A stretch of DNA of 40,223 nt from Bacteroidales bacterium UBA4788 (GTDB lineage: Bacteria > Bacteroidota > Bacteroidia > Bacteroidales > VadinHA17). The stretch covers positions 1 to 40,223 of the forward strand of contig DHGW01000037.1 of assembly GCA_002402965.1 (NCBI GenBank). Reading direction: 5' to 3'. The notes below the pieces were generated by a model. The model saw nothing but the letters and a program-made list of their open reading frames with translations. It was not told the origin of the DNA and did not search any database. A program made the translations under genes and the position numbers. Below, piece after piece: positions 23,097 through 32,683 of this stretch; position 1 is the stretch's first letter, and each line of letters starts with the position of its first letter.

Positions 23097-26000
23097 ATGA
23101 ACAAACTGAAGCTTGTGCTTGCACTGTTTGTGTTTACGGGTTTTTCGGCCCTGATGGCACAAACGGTGGCAATCAAGGGTACTGTTACTTCAAGTGAGGA
23201 CGGGGCACCGATTCCGAGTGTTGCAGTAACGGTCCAGGGTACTATGGTTGGCACCTTGACAGATGTCAATGGCATGTATTCCATCAATGCTCCTGCCACT
23301 GCCCGTAACCTTGTGTTTAATTTTGTCGGTATGGCACCAGTGGTTGAACCAATCAATGGCAGGACCACAATTAATGTGACCATGACAGTTGAGACAACAG
23401 GACTTGACGAGATTGTTGTGACCGCTCTTGGAATCTCCCGTGAAAAGAAATCGCTGGGATATGCCACACAGGCGCTTGACGGGGAGGCAATCGCAAATGT
23501 CAAGACGGACAACTTTGTGAATGCTCTCTCAGGCAAGGTTGCAGGTGTGAACATCAAATCCAGCGGGAACATCGGGGGGTCATCGAACATCATTATCCGG
23601 GGCAACAAATCGCTGACAGGTAACAATCAGGCCCTTTTTGTTGTTGACGGTGTGCCGGTGGATAACTCAAACACCAATAATGCAGGCCAGCTAAATGGAC
23701 GTGCAGGTTATGACTATGGTAATGCCGCAGCTGACATCAACCCCAACGATATTGAATCGATTGATGTGCTCAAGGGAGCAGCCGCATCAGCGCTTTACGG
23801 TGCCAGGGCTGCAAACGGCGTCATAATGATTACAACCAAGAAGGGTGCATCACAGGTCGGCCGTTCATTGGGTGTAACGGTTAATTCAAACGTGACTATT
23901 GGAGTTGTTGACAAGAGCACTTTCCCGGCCTACCAGCAGAACTACGGAGGGGGCTACGGTCCGTATTACAGTGAAAGTGACCATCCCGGCCTGGAGGTGT
24001 TCGACCTTGACGGTGACGGCACTGATGACCTGGTTGTACCTTTTTATGAGGATGCATCAATGGGAGAAAGGTTTGATCCGGATCTCCTGGTTTACCAGTG
24101 GGATGCTTTCGTACCGGAATCACCCAACTTTGGTAAGAAGACACCGTGGGTGGTTGCTGAAAATGGACCGATTACATTCTTTGACAAGGCTGTTGCATTA
24201 ACAAACAGCATAGATGTGACTGGAGGCGCTGATAAAACCTCTTTCAGGCTCGGGTACACCAATCTTACCCAGAACGGGATAATGCCAAACAGCTCGCTGA
24301 AGAAGAACAATATTATTCTGAACGGATCTTACAATATCCTTAACAACCTCAAGGTCTCCGCTTCAGCCAACTTTGTCAATACTAACGGCAAGGGCCGTAA
24401 CTCAACCGGATACAGTGATAACATACTCAGTTCATTCCGCCAGTGGTGGCAGGTTAACACTGATGTCATGCTTCTCAAGGACCTGTTCGAAGCTTCAGGT
24501 CAGCAGAACGTAACCTGGAACAGGACATATTATGATGATCCCGTCGGATTGTACTGGGACAGTCCCTACTGGGTAAGGTATAAAAACTTCCAGACAGATG
24601 AAAGAAACCGTCTTATCGGCTTTGCCCAGGCTGACTGGAAAGCAACGGAATGGTTGAGTTTCATGGGCCGCGTTTCAGTGGATGAATATGCAGAGTTGCA
24701 GGAGGAGCGGAAAGCCATTCTCTCCTGTGCAGGAGAGCTTGGTCCGCAACGTGATGAGGCCACCTCCGGTTACTCAAGGTACACCAGGTCATTCATGGAG
24801 ACAAACTTCGACCTGATGGCAACATTCAGGAAAGATATTACGGCGAATTTAAATTTTAACGGCTTACTGGGTGTTAACCTGCGCAGGCAGAAGCAGGACA
24901 GGTTATATGAAGGCACATCAGGCGGACTGAGTGTCCCGGAGGTTTACGCATTGAGCAACAGTGCCAATCCTCTGCAGGTACCCTATGAAGCAAACAGCCG
25001 CCTGGGTCTTAACGGTTATTACGGAAGCGTTTCACTCGGATATGCCAACACTCTCTACCTGGACGCCACCTACCGTATTGACCAGTCTTCAACATTGCCT
25101 GCTGACAACTGGACGTACACTTATCCGTCAATATCAGGAAGCTTCCTCTTCTCACAGATACTTGATGCAAAATGGTTGGATCTTGGCAAGTTGAGGGTTA
25201 ACTATGCTGAAGTTGGTAACGATGCCCCCTGGGCAGTTATTTACGACACCTACAATCCGATTGCTCCTTTTAACGGCGTGCCAATGGTTTCGGTAGCAAT
25301 AACCAAGAACAATCCGGACCTTTTGCCTGAAAGAACCAAAAGCATCGAAGCCGGTCTGGAACTGAGCATGTTTAAAAACAGAGTAGGCCTTGACTTAGCT
25401 GTTTACAAATCCAATACCATAAACCAGATCCAGCCCCTTTCAGTCTCTTCGGCCACGGGATATGTATCAAAGTATGTAAATGCAGGAGAGATACAAAACA
25501 AGGGTATCGAAGTTAGCCTGATGCTAACACCTGTCAGGGTATCTGATTTTTCATGGGACATCACGCTGAACTTTGCCAGGAACCTGAATGAGGTTGTATA
25601 CCTGCAGGAAGGCATTACGAACCTTCAGCTGGGATCTCTGCAGGGTGGTGTGACAATCAATGCCCGCGTCGGAGAACCCTATGGTACGATACAGGGGACT
25701 GATTATGTCTATCAAAACGGTAAGCGTGTAATAAACTCAACCGGTTACTATGCAATATCCACAACGTCAGACAATGTAATAGGAAATGTCAACCCCGACT
25801 GGACAGGTGGTATTCTCAACTCATTCAGCTATAAGGGTGTAAACCTGAGTGCACTTATTGACGTCCAGAAGGGCGGAGATATCTTCTCACTTGACATGTG
25901 GTATGGCCTTGCTACAGGACTTTATCCCGAAACTGATTTCATCAACGATCTTGGCAATCCCGTAAGGGATCCGGTCTACGGAGATGCAGCAACAGGCGGT

Positions 26001-26375
26001 GACGATAACAGCGGGGGTGTTGTTCTTGACGGAGTGATGGCTGACGGCTCGGTGAATACAACACGTGTCACAGGAGGCAACTACAGGCTCTTCGGATATG
26101 CAAGAAACCCGAATGCAGGGTTTGTATACGATGCATCATATGTGAAACTTCGCGAATTGAGCATTTCATATGATCTTCCAAGAACACTGATGGCCAAAAC
26201 CTTTATTTATGGTGCTTCAATTGGTTTTGTCGGATCGAACCTCTGGATTATTCACAAGAATCTTCCGTATGCTGACCCTGAAGCCAGCCAGAGCGCAGGC
26301 AACATTCAGGGATGGCAGAGCGGTGTAATGCCAACCACCCGGAATTTCGGTTTCAATGTTAAACTACAATTCTAA
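23097..26375 (+). CDS. SusC/RagA-family TonB-dependent outer-membrane transporter
   Basis: 1092 residues. Signal peptide 1-22 (ending ALMAQ), CarboxypepD_reg-like domain about 24-105 (IKGTVTSSEDGAPIPSVAV), a SusC-specific LDEIVVTALGISREKKSLGYA stretch, TonB plug about 110-250 (VDGVPVDN; IESIDVLKGAAASALYGARAANGVI), then the beta-barrel ending in aromatic NVKLQF. No STN domain, so it is not predicted to signal to an anti-sigma factor. It imports ligand captured by the SusD-like lipoprotein encoded 2 bp downstream. Ligand unknown: no glycosidase, sulfatase or peptidase gene lies in this unit. Confidence 0.96.
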   Translation: MNKLKLVLALFVFTGFSALMAQTVAIKGTVTSSEDGAPIPSVAVTVQGTMVGTLTDVNGMYSINAPATARNLVFNFVGMAPVVEPINGRTTINVTMTVETTGLDEIVVTALGISREKKSLGYATQALDGEAIANVKTDNFVNALSGKVAGVNIKSSGNIGGSSNIIIRGNKSLTGNNQALFVVDGVPVDNSNTNNAGQLNGRAGYDYGNAAADINPNDIESIDVLKGAAASALYGARAANGVIMITTKKGASQVGRSLGVTVNSNVTIGVVDKSTFPAYQQNYGGGYGPYYSESDHPGLEVFDLDGDGTDDLVVPFYEDASMGERFDPDLLVYQWDAFVPESPNFGKKTPWVVAENGPITFFDKAVALTNSIDVTGGADKTSFRLGYTNLTQNGIMPNSSLKKNNIILNGSYNILNNLKVSASANFVNTNGKGRNSTGYSDNILSSFRQWWQVNTDVMLLKDLFEASGQQNVTWNRTYYDDPVGLYWDSPYWVRYKNFQTDERNRLIGFAQADWKATEWLSFMGRVSVDEYAELQEERKAILSCAGELGPQRDEATSGYSRYTRSFMETNFDLMATFRKDITANLNFNGLLGVNLRRQKQDRLYEGTSGGLSVPEVYALSNSANPLQVPYEANSRLGLNGYYGSVSLGYANTLYLDATYRIDQSSTLPADNWTYTYPSISGSFLFSQILDAKWLDLGKLRVNYAEVGNDAPWAVIYDTYNPIAPFNGVPMVSVAITKNNPDLLPERTKSIEAGLELSMFKNRVGLDLAVYKSNTINQIQPLSVSSATGYVSKYVNAGEIQNKGIEVSLMLTPVRVSDFSWDITLNFARNLNEVVYLQEGITNLQLGSLQGGVTINARVGEPYGTIQGTDYVYQNGKRVINSTGYYAISTTSDNVIGNVNPDWTGGILNSFSYKGVNLSALIDVQKGGDIFSLDMWYGLATGLYPETDFINDLGNPVRDPVYGDAATGGDDNSGGVVLDGVMADGSVNTTRVTGGNYRLFGYARNPNAGFVYDASYVKLRELSISYDLPRTLMAKTFIYGASIGFVGSNLWIIHKNLPYADPEASQSAGNIQGWQSGVMPTTRNFGFNVKLQF

Positions 26376-26377
26376 TA

Positions 26378-27838
26378 ATGAAGATCATGAAAAAGAAATA
26401 TTTAATATTATTGGTGCTGGTTGCGTCGTTCACCACCTGTACCGATAAATTCGAGGAATTCAATACTGATGTAAAGAATCCTGCTATTGTTAAGGGCGAG
26501 TCTCTGTTCAGTAATGCCGAGAGGCTTCTGGCACGTGCAATCTCATCTACAAATGTTAACCTGAACATTTTCAAACTGATGGCACAGTACTGGACAGAGT
26601 GCACCTATATTGACGAAGCAAACTATGACCTGGTCAACAGGAGTATTCCTGACAACGTATTCGAGCAGTACTATCAGGGTGTTCTCAAAGACCTGCAGGA
26701 GGCTGCGATTCTGATTGATGCTGCCTTGCCGGATGCCGGCGAGGATGTGGCAACCCATGAGGCTGAGCAAACTAACAAACTGGCCATCATTGAACTGTTG
26801 AACGTCTATGCATTTCAGAACCTGGTTGACATCTTCGGTGATATACCTTATACCGAAGCGCTGGATATTGAAAAGATTTCTCCGATGTATGATGATGCAG
26901 CCACAATTTACGGGGACCTGATAACCAGGATCGATGCAGCTCTCGGCGATATGGATGATTCCGAGGCCAGTTTCGGATCAGCTGACCTGATTTACAATGG
27001 CGATGTAGAGCATTGGAGGAAGTTTGGAAACTCCCTGAAGCTTAAGATTGCAATTACCATGGCTGATGCGAATGCCTCACTTGCAAAGAGCACGGCAGAA
27101 GCGGCTGTTACCGGAGGAGTATTCACGTCCAACGATGACAATGCCCTGTTCCCATTCCTCTCAGCAACTCATACCAATCCCATTTATGAGGACCTGGTTC
27201 AGAGCGGAAGAAACGACTTCGTTCCTGCAAATACGATTGTAGACATCATGAACGATCTGGCAGATCCGAGAAGACCCTACTATTTTACAACTATTGGAGG
27301 TAATTATCTCGGAGGCAGCTACGGTTATGAAAGCCCGTATAGTCTCTATTCACATATCCCGGATGAAATTGCCGCTCCGAATTTCCCCGGAATTCTGATG
27401 ACCTATGATGAGGTTCTCTTCTACATGGCCGAGGCAGCCCAAAGAGACTTCTCTGTCGGAAATAATGTAGGTGCACTATATGGTGATGCAATCAAAGCCT
27501 CCATCCTGTTCTGGGGAGGTACAGAGACGGAAGCCAACAACTATGTTGCCAGCCCTGATGTACATTATGCCACTGCTCCCGGCACCTGGAGAGAAAAAAT
27601 AGGCACCCAGGCCTGGATCGCATTTTATACACGCGGTCTTGAGGGATATACAATCTGGAGACGCATGGATTATCCGATCTTCAATATTGGGTCGCTTATT
27701 ACCACCTATGACGAAATCCCGATAAGATTCCCCTATCCGGTGAGTGAACAGACTCTGAACAAGGCAAGCTACACGGCTGCCGCTTCAGCTATCGGCGGAG
27801 ACCTGATATCAACGCCAGTCTTCTGGGACATAAACTGA
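26378..27838 (+). CDS. SusD/RagB-like nutrient-binding lipoprotein (SusD-like_2 type)
   Basis: 486 residues. The signal sequence ends at ASFTTC with acylated Cys21; charged residues just after it (TDKFEEF) suit surface export of Bacteroidota lipoproteins. The alpha-helical body shows EEFNTDVKNP, LLARAISSTNVNLNIFKLMAQYW, LNVYAFQNLVDIFGDIPYTEAL and a C-terminal IRFPYPVSEQTLN, all characteristic of the SusD-like_2 group. It starts 2 bp after susC and forms the extracellular lid of that transporter. A second ATG lies three codons in. The unit ends at a strong terminator. Confidence 0.95.
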   Translation: MKIMKKKYLILLVLVASFTTCTDKFEEFNTDVKNPAIVKGESLFSNAERLLARAISSTNVNLNIFKLMAQYWTECTYIDEANYDLVNRSIPDNVFEQYYQGVLKDLQEAAILIDAALPDAGEDVATHEAEQTNKLAIIELLNVYAFQNLVDIFGDIPYTEALDIEKISPMYDDAATIYGDLITRIDAALGDMDDSEASFGSADLIYNGDVEHWRKFGNSLKLKIAITMADANASLAKSTAEAAVTGGVFTSNDDNALFPFLSATHTNPIYEDLVQSGRNDFVPANTIVDIMNDLADPRRPYYFTTIGGNYLGGSYGYESPYSLYSHIPDEIAAPNFPGILMTYDEVLFYMAEAAQRDFSVGNNVGALYGDAIKASILFWGGTETEANNYVASPDVHYATAPGTWREKIGTQAWIAFYTRGLEGYTIWRRMDYPIFNIGSLITTYDEIPIRFPYPVSEQTLNKASYTAAASAIGGDLISTPVFWDIN

Positions 27839-27879
27839 TCAACTCTGTCACCGGATCAGATTTCTGATCTTATGACTGA

Positions 27880-27920
27880 AAAGAGGCTGTCTGCTTACAG
27901 ATGGCCTCTTTAGTTCTTTC
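27880..27920 (+). terminator. Rho-independent terminator after susD
   Basis: A 14-bp stem with two internal G-T pairs (27880-27893 with 27898-27911) and CTTA loop, followed by TAGTTCTTTC. A second perfect 7-bp inverted repeat (GATCAGA/TCTGATC, 27854-27869) precedes it. Together they close the SusC/SusD transcript 42 bp after the stop. Confidence 0.85.
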
Positions 27921-28008
27921 TCCCAATAAATCTGATTGAACAGCAAAAAAATATAGTAATTTGCTTGTTTGTTTATGGCATCTGCAAGATCCAATAATTG
28001 GCCGGGGA

Positions 28009-28761
28009 ATGATGGGCAAATATCCGGAAGAAATATACCTCAGTCAGGAAACAGATAACAGACCTTCCTTTCTCCGATTTCTGTGTCCGCTGCTCTTCCT
28101 GTTTATGATAACTGCTGCAGATGCACAGCAGAAATTTAATATTGTCGACTTTTTATACGGGGCTGATCCACTTTTGGTAAACGGCAGATACTACAGCTTC
28201 TTTCCTCCTCCCAACACTGAAGGGAACCAGTACCTTGAAGATCCTCAATTCAAAACCGGGTCATTGACCCTTCGTGGTAAAACATGGTCAGGACTCATGC
28301 TGAATTATGACATTTACAACCAGCAGGTTTTAATGGCATTCCGGAATAAAACAGGTGCCGATAACCTGATAGTTATTTCTGATGCATGGCTTGAGAAATT
28401 CAGCATCATGGGAATGACTTTTGAAATTATGCCATTACAGGATACAGTTAAGCGCATCATTCAGATCATCGGATCCGGGCCGGTCAGGATAGGCTATTTA
28501 TGGCAGAAGGATCTCAAACCTGACAGTTTTCACGGAGCACGGTATTACTCATTTTCTTCTCCGAGGAAGGAGAATCTCATTCTTGAAGGGGATCGGGTGG
28601 TCAGATACCTCAATAACAGGACATTTTGCGCTGCACTCGATGAGAAGAAGCGAAAGGCTGCCAGGGAATACCTTGACAAAAACAGGATAAAGGTCAGGAA
28701 CGCTGATGACCGGACAATGAAAGCCCTGTTGGACTTTTATAATTCTACAGCCGAAAAGTGA
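28009..28761 (+). CDS. Small exported protein of unknown function, first gene of STN receptor operon
   Basis: 250 residues from tandem ATGs at 28009/28012; the open frame reaches back to a TTG at 27961, but that stretch does not look coding. A hydrophobic segment (about 24-38, FLRFLCPLLFLFMITAADA) followed by QQKFN looks like a signal peptide with an unusually long polar front, so the start is uncertain. The mature part has YGADPLLVNGRYYSFFPP, TLRGKTWSGLMLNYDIYNQQVLM and a basic C-terminus. I recall similar unnamed Bacteroidota proteins but no named domain. Its stop overlaps the receptor start by 4 bp (GTGA), so the two are translationally coupled. Confidence 0.7.
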   Translation: MMGKYPEEIYLSQETDNRPSFLRFLCPLLFLFMITAADAQQKFNIVDFLYGADPLLVNGRYYSFFPPPNTEGNQYLEDPQFKTGSLTLRGKTWSGLMLNYDIYNQQVLMAFRNKTGADNLIVISDAWLEKFSIMGMTFEIMPLQDTVKRIIQIIGSGPVRIGYLWQKDLKPDSFHGARYYSFSSPRKENLILEGDRVVRYLNNRTFCAALDEKKRKAAREYLDKNRIKVRNADDRTMKALLDFYNSTAEK

Positions 28762-31532
28762 AAGCAAGACTGATAATCATATTGACGATAGTGTTGCTCA
28801 TCCACCCGGAAATAGTCGCACAGGACGGGATAATAGACTGTCATCTGATTAACAGTTCGTTCAGGGCGTTTTCAGAGACTGTCTTTGATCAGACCGGTAT
28901 CAGGATATATTACCGTGATGAATGGGTGAGCAAACTTGAGATTTCTCTTGAGGCCGACAGCATTACCGTAAGGGAAGCCCTGGACAGAATACTGAAAGGG
29001 ACCGGGATTGAAGTCTCCGACTGGAACGGTGGCCTGGTTGTGCTGCCAGGGGCGAGGCTTTTTTCCGGGCTTCCTGCTTATGCACAGGTTGCACCTGCAG
29101 AGATGAAACAAGGCAGGAAAGAAGAGGTTATGACAGTGAGCGAAGCCCGTTACATAACGGGCAGGAGTCCGGGAGTGACTCAGAGCATAGTCATCGGCCG
29201 GCCAGGAGAAAACCGGGGCAGTAATATTGTGAAAGCACTCGGGAGGGTCATTGATGCGGAGACCGGTGAACCCTTGCATTTTGTTGCTGTTTATATTACT
29301 GAAGCCAAAACAGGCGTTGCCACGGATGTGAACGGGTTTTTTAACCTTGCCCTCATGTCGGGTACATACAACGTCCAGATCGAATTTCTGGGGTATGAGA
29401 GAAAAAGATATCTGTTCGAGGTCTTTTCAGATGACAGTTTCGTACTCAGGATCAGAAAGACGGCTGTTGAACTGAAGGAGATCGTTGTAAGCGGCGAGCG
29501 TCATGCGAGTATTCGTGCCAAAGAACCGGGATTTGACCAGGTTTCGATGAAATCGGTCAGGACTTTACCCATGATGATGGGAGAGCGTGATATCCTGAAG
29601 ATATCTGCGACACTACCCGGGATAGTAACAGTAGGCGAAGGAACCGCCGGCATAAATGTACGCGGCAGCAGCTCTGACCAGAATGGATTTTATCTCAATA
29701 GAATACCAGTATACAATACGTTCCACCTGTTTGGCTTCTTCCCTGCTTTCAATTCGGATATAATAAGAGACCTTTCTGTTTACAAGGGATATATTCCTGC
29801 ACAGTATGGAGGAAGGCTTGCCTCTGTTTTCAATGTTACTTCCCGCCAGGGCAACAGGAAGCGCTTTACAATTCACGGAGGGATCAGCCCAATTACTGCG
29901 AACATGGTATTAGAGGGCCCCGTGAAGAAGGATACCAGTTCTTTCCTTTTCAGTGCGCGCTCATCTTACTCCGACTGGATCCTTTCCAGAATCAAGGATC
30001 CGTCTATCAGCGCGAGCAGTGCCAGATTCAATGACTTTTCAGGCGGGTTGAACCGAGATTTCCGGAAGAGCCAGTTATCACTGTTCATTTATCGCAGTTA
30101 CGATTATTTCAGCCTGTCTGACATTAACAGTTATGAATATTACAACAACGGTGCATCATTCATAATCGGGCATAACTATACAAACACCCTTCGCGGAGAG
30201 TTTACTGTGGCGGGTTCACAGTACGGTTTCTCCACCACTGACAGGCAACAGCCTTCTTCAGCTTACCGGCATGCATATAAAATGGGGCATTATGAAGCGC
30301 GGGTCGATTTCAGGCATCTGTTGAATGAGAAAAACACTCTTGAGTACGGGGCGGAGATGATATACTACATGCTTGACAGGGGAACGGTGTCACCCTTTCT
30401 GGATATTTCACAGAGGCGCACTGTGAAGCTGGGTGTTGACAGAGGTATCGAAAGTGCTCTGTTCATTACTGATTCGTACGATGTCACAGGCAGGATAAAA
30501 TTAAATCTTGGAATAAGATATATGCTTTATACTCCGGTGGGTCCGGCGAAAACCTTTCAATATACAGCAGGCGCACCCCGGGATCCGAGATATATTGAGG
30601 ACAGCCTGACTTTCGGGAAAAGAAGTATCATAAGATGGTATCACGAACCTGAAATACGGGCTTCATTGAACTTTGCAACTGACAAGGATGGCTCTGTCAA
30701 ACTGGCATTTAACCAGATGCACCAGAATCTGTTCATGCTGAACACCAATACTTCTGTGGCTCCAAATACCCAATGGAAGCTAGCAGATTATCATCTGCAT
30801 CCTTCCGGAAGTAACCAGCTGTCCATAGGGCTGTTCCGCACTCTTCCGCAAAGCGGCCTGGAATTCTCGGCAGAATCCTTCCTGAAACTGACCCGCAATT
30901 ATTCTGAATTCAGAGACGGAGCTGACTTTCTGGGCAATGATCCTGTTGAGAGCGCAGTGCTGCAGGGAAATCAAAAGGCATATGGCATTGAACTTTATCT
31001 CAGGAGGAGCAGAAGAAAACTTGAGGGTTGGATATCTTACACCTGGTCGAGATCATTCATTCATGTTGATGGAGATCATTCCTGGTACAGAATCAATAAT
31101 GGAGAAGCATATTCTGCAAATTATGATGTGCCACATTCGCTTACTACCGTTCTGAATTATTATTTTACAAGGCGTCTCTTCCTCTCTTCAATTCTCACAT
31201 ACCAGACCGGGAAGCCGGTCACCTATCCTGAGTCGGTCTTTTATTCAGACGAGTCCCCTTATCTCGATTATTCCAAACGCAACTTCTACCGCATACCGGA
31301 TTATTTCCGTGCTGATTTTTCCCTTACCGTCGAAGGAGATCTCCGGAAGAACAAGCTCCTTCATAACTCATTCGTGTTTAACCTGTATAATGCCACCGGG
31401 CGCAACAACCCGTACTCAGTCTATTACAGGACGCAAAACGGGAGAATCAGCAGCTTCAGCTATTCCGTCATAGGGGTGCCTGTTTTCACTGCCACATGGG
31501 TATTTAAACTAGGGAACTATGTATCAGATTAG
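28758..31532 (+). CDS. TonB-dependent receptor with STN and carboxypeptidase-like N-terminal domains
   Basis: 924 residues from a GTG start that overlaps the preceding TGA. Signal peptide 1-22 (ending EIVAQ); STN secretin/TonB short domain about 40-95 (ISLEADSITVREALDRILKG); a Ser/Gly-rich linker; CarboxypepD_reg-like domain about 160-235 (GRVIDAETGEPLHFVAVYI); plug about 240-370 (RDILKISATLPGIV; GINVRGSSSDQNGFYLNRIPVYN; AQYGGRLASVFNV); then a barrel ending FKLGNYVSD. STN domains usually contact an anti-sigma factor, but no sigma/FecR pair is in the window. The barrel is shorter than in SusC proteins and no SusD follows; a DUF4249 lipoprotein does instead, overlapping by 14 bp. Substrate unknown. 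Confidence 0.93.
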   Translation: MKARLIIILTIVLLIHPEIVAQDGIIDCHLINSSFRAFSETVFDQTGIRIYYRDEWVSKLEISLEADSITVREALDRILKGTGIEVSDWNGGLVVLPGARLFSGLPAYAQVAPAEMKQGRKEEVMTVSEARYITGRSPGVTQSIVIGRPGENRGSNIVKALGRVIDAETGEPLHFVAVYITEAKTGVATDVNGFFNLALMSGTYNVQIEFLGYERKRYLFEVFSDDSFVLRIRKTAVELKEIVVSGERHASIRAKEPGFDQVSMKSVRTLPMMMGERDILKISATLPGIVTVGEGTAGINVRGSSSDQNGFYLNRIPVYNTFHLFGFFPAFNSDIIRDLSVYKGYIPAQYGGRLASVFNVTSRQGNRKRFTIHGGISPITANMVLEGPVKKDTSSFLFSARSSYSDWILSRIKDPSISASSARFNDFSGGLNRDFRKSQLSLFIYRSYDYFSLSDINSYEYYNNGASFIIGHNYTNTLRGEFTVAGSQYGFSTTDRQQPSSAYRHAYKMGHYEARVDFRHLLNEKNTLEYGAEMIYYMLDRGTVSPFLDISQRRTVKLGVDRGIESALFITDSYDVTGRIKLNLGIRYMLYTPVGPAKTFQYTAGAPRDPRYIEDSLTFGKRSIIRWYHEPEIRASLNFATDKDGSVKLAFNQMHQNLFMLNTNTSVAPNTQWKLADYHLHPSGSNQLSIGLFRTLPQSGLEFSAESFLKLTRNYSEFRDGADFLGNDPVESAVLQGNQKAYGIELYLRRSRRKLEGWISYTWSRSFIHVDGDHSWYRINNGEAYSANYDVPHSLTTVLNYYFTRRLFLSSILTYQTGKPVTYPESVFYSDESPYLDYSKRNFYRIPDYFRADFSLTVEGDLRKNKLLHNSFVFNLYNATGRNNPYSVYYRTQNGRISSFSYSVIGVPVFTATWVFKLGNYVSD

Positions 31533-32682
31533 GATCATAAAATTTCTTCTGGTGATTGGGCTCCTGATCCCGTCATGCATAACTCCCTTTCAGCCTGATA
31601 TTCCACCTGAAGCGGTAAATAAATATGTAGTTTTTGGTCAGGTAAATGATAATAGTGAATATCATACAGTAACGATCTCCATGGCATCTCCTGTCAGCGA
31701 TCCACAATATTCGCCGGTCTCAGGTTGTTCGGTCCGTATCTCGGATGATAATGGAAACCAGTTTACCTTGCAGGAATCTCTGACAGAGCCGGGTGTTTAC
31801 AGCGCACATATTGGCAGTCAGTATCTTGCAGTGGGTAAATCTTTCAAGGTCGATATTATTACGCAAGACGGCACGGCGATAGAATCTGATTATGACAGGA
31901 TACCGCCCTGCCCTGAGGTAGGGGAGGTGTATTATGAATTGGATGAGATAATCTCGGAGTTCACCGGGCAGCCGGAAAAGGGAATCCGGTTTTATACAGA
32001 TCTTGATGCCGGAAATCTTGAAAGCCGCTTTTTTAAGTGGAATGTAACGGAGACATGGGAGTACCGGGTAGATTATCCCAGGGAGTGGTATTATGACGGG
32101 ACAGTCCATCACATTTATCCTCCTGACTATTCGAGGAAAGTATGCTGGTCCACAGAAAAGATAAAGGAAATTTATACCCTGTCAACATCAGATCTGAATG
32201 CGAACATATACTCTAAATTCCCTCTTAACTTTGTCAGTAGCAGGACCTCCAGGCTGATTTACGGTTACAGCCTGCTTATTGAACAATCAGCCCTCAGTGA
32301 AGAGGCATATTCATTCTGGGATCAGATGAGGATTAACAGCACCGGGCTGGGTGGCCTGTATGAAAGACAGCCCCTCTCAATCACCGGCAATCTTCACAAC
32401 AAAACAGATCCAGACAAGGAAGTGCTCGGTTTTTTCGGTGCCTCTTCAGTCAGGTCAAAGCGCATATTTATCAGCAGTGTGCCGGACTTGCCGATAGAAT
32501 ACGTCGGATATTGCACCCCTGTGCTTCTGGAACACGGTTTTGCCGAGCTCTCACCGTCAGATTACCCTGCATGGCTTATGGGTGACAAAGAGCGATACTA
32601 TATGACACTATTAAGCAACGACTGCGTTGATTGTCTCTATTACGGAGGAATAAATATCAAACCTGATTTCTGGCCTTACTGA
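31519..32682 (+). CDS. DUF4249 lipoprotein, probable TonB-receptor partner
   Basis: 387 residues. Lipobox LIPSC (Cys20) predicts a lipoprotein. The N-terminal beta-sandwich (KYVVFGQVNDNSEYHTVTISMASPVSD, then CSVRISDDNGN, and EPGVYSAHIGSQYLAVGKSFKVDI) and the C-terminal region with CVDCLYYGG and FWPY are the DUF4249 pattern. Family members commonly lie next to TonB-dependent receptors in Bacteroidota; their function is not established. The start overlaps the receptor gene by 14 bp and the stop precedes the next ATG by 1 bp, so all are co-transcribed. I infer a surface partner taking the place of SusD. Confidence 0.88.
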   Translation: MYQIRIIKFLLVIGLLIPSCITPFQPDIPPEAVNKYVVFGQVNDNSEYHTVTISMASPVSDPQYSPVSGCSVRISDDNGNQFTLQESLTEPGVYSAHIGSQYLAVGKSFKVDIITQDGTAIESDYDRIPPCPEVGEVYYELDEIISEFTGQPEKGIRFYTDLDAGNLESRFFKWNVTETWEYRVDYPREWYYDGTVHHIYPPDYSRKVCWSTEKIKEIYTLSTSDLNANIYSKFPLNFVSSRTSRLIYGYSLLIEQSALSEEAYSFWDQMRINSTGLGGLYERQPLSITGNLHNKTDPDKEVLGFFGASSVRSKRIFISSVPDLPIEYVGYCTPVLLEHGFAELSPSDYPAWLMGDKERYYMTLLSNDCVDCLYYGGINIKPDFWPY

Positions 32683-32683
32683 T

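Noticed and set aside
22937..23626. 229-residue minus-strand ORF across the susC start
   Set aside because: Lies antisense to the SusC signal peptide and plug; low-complexity Val/Thr composition typical of a shadow.
26362..26375. TACAATTCT box copy between susC and susD
   Set aside because: It encodes the conserved C-terminal KLQF of SusC and no hairpin follows; a chance match.
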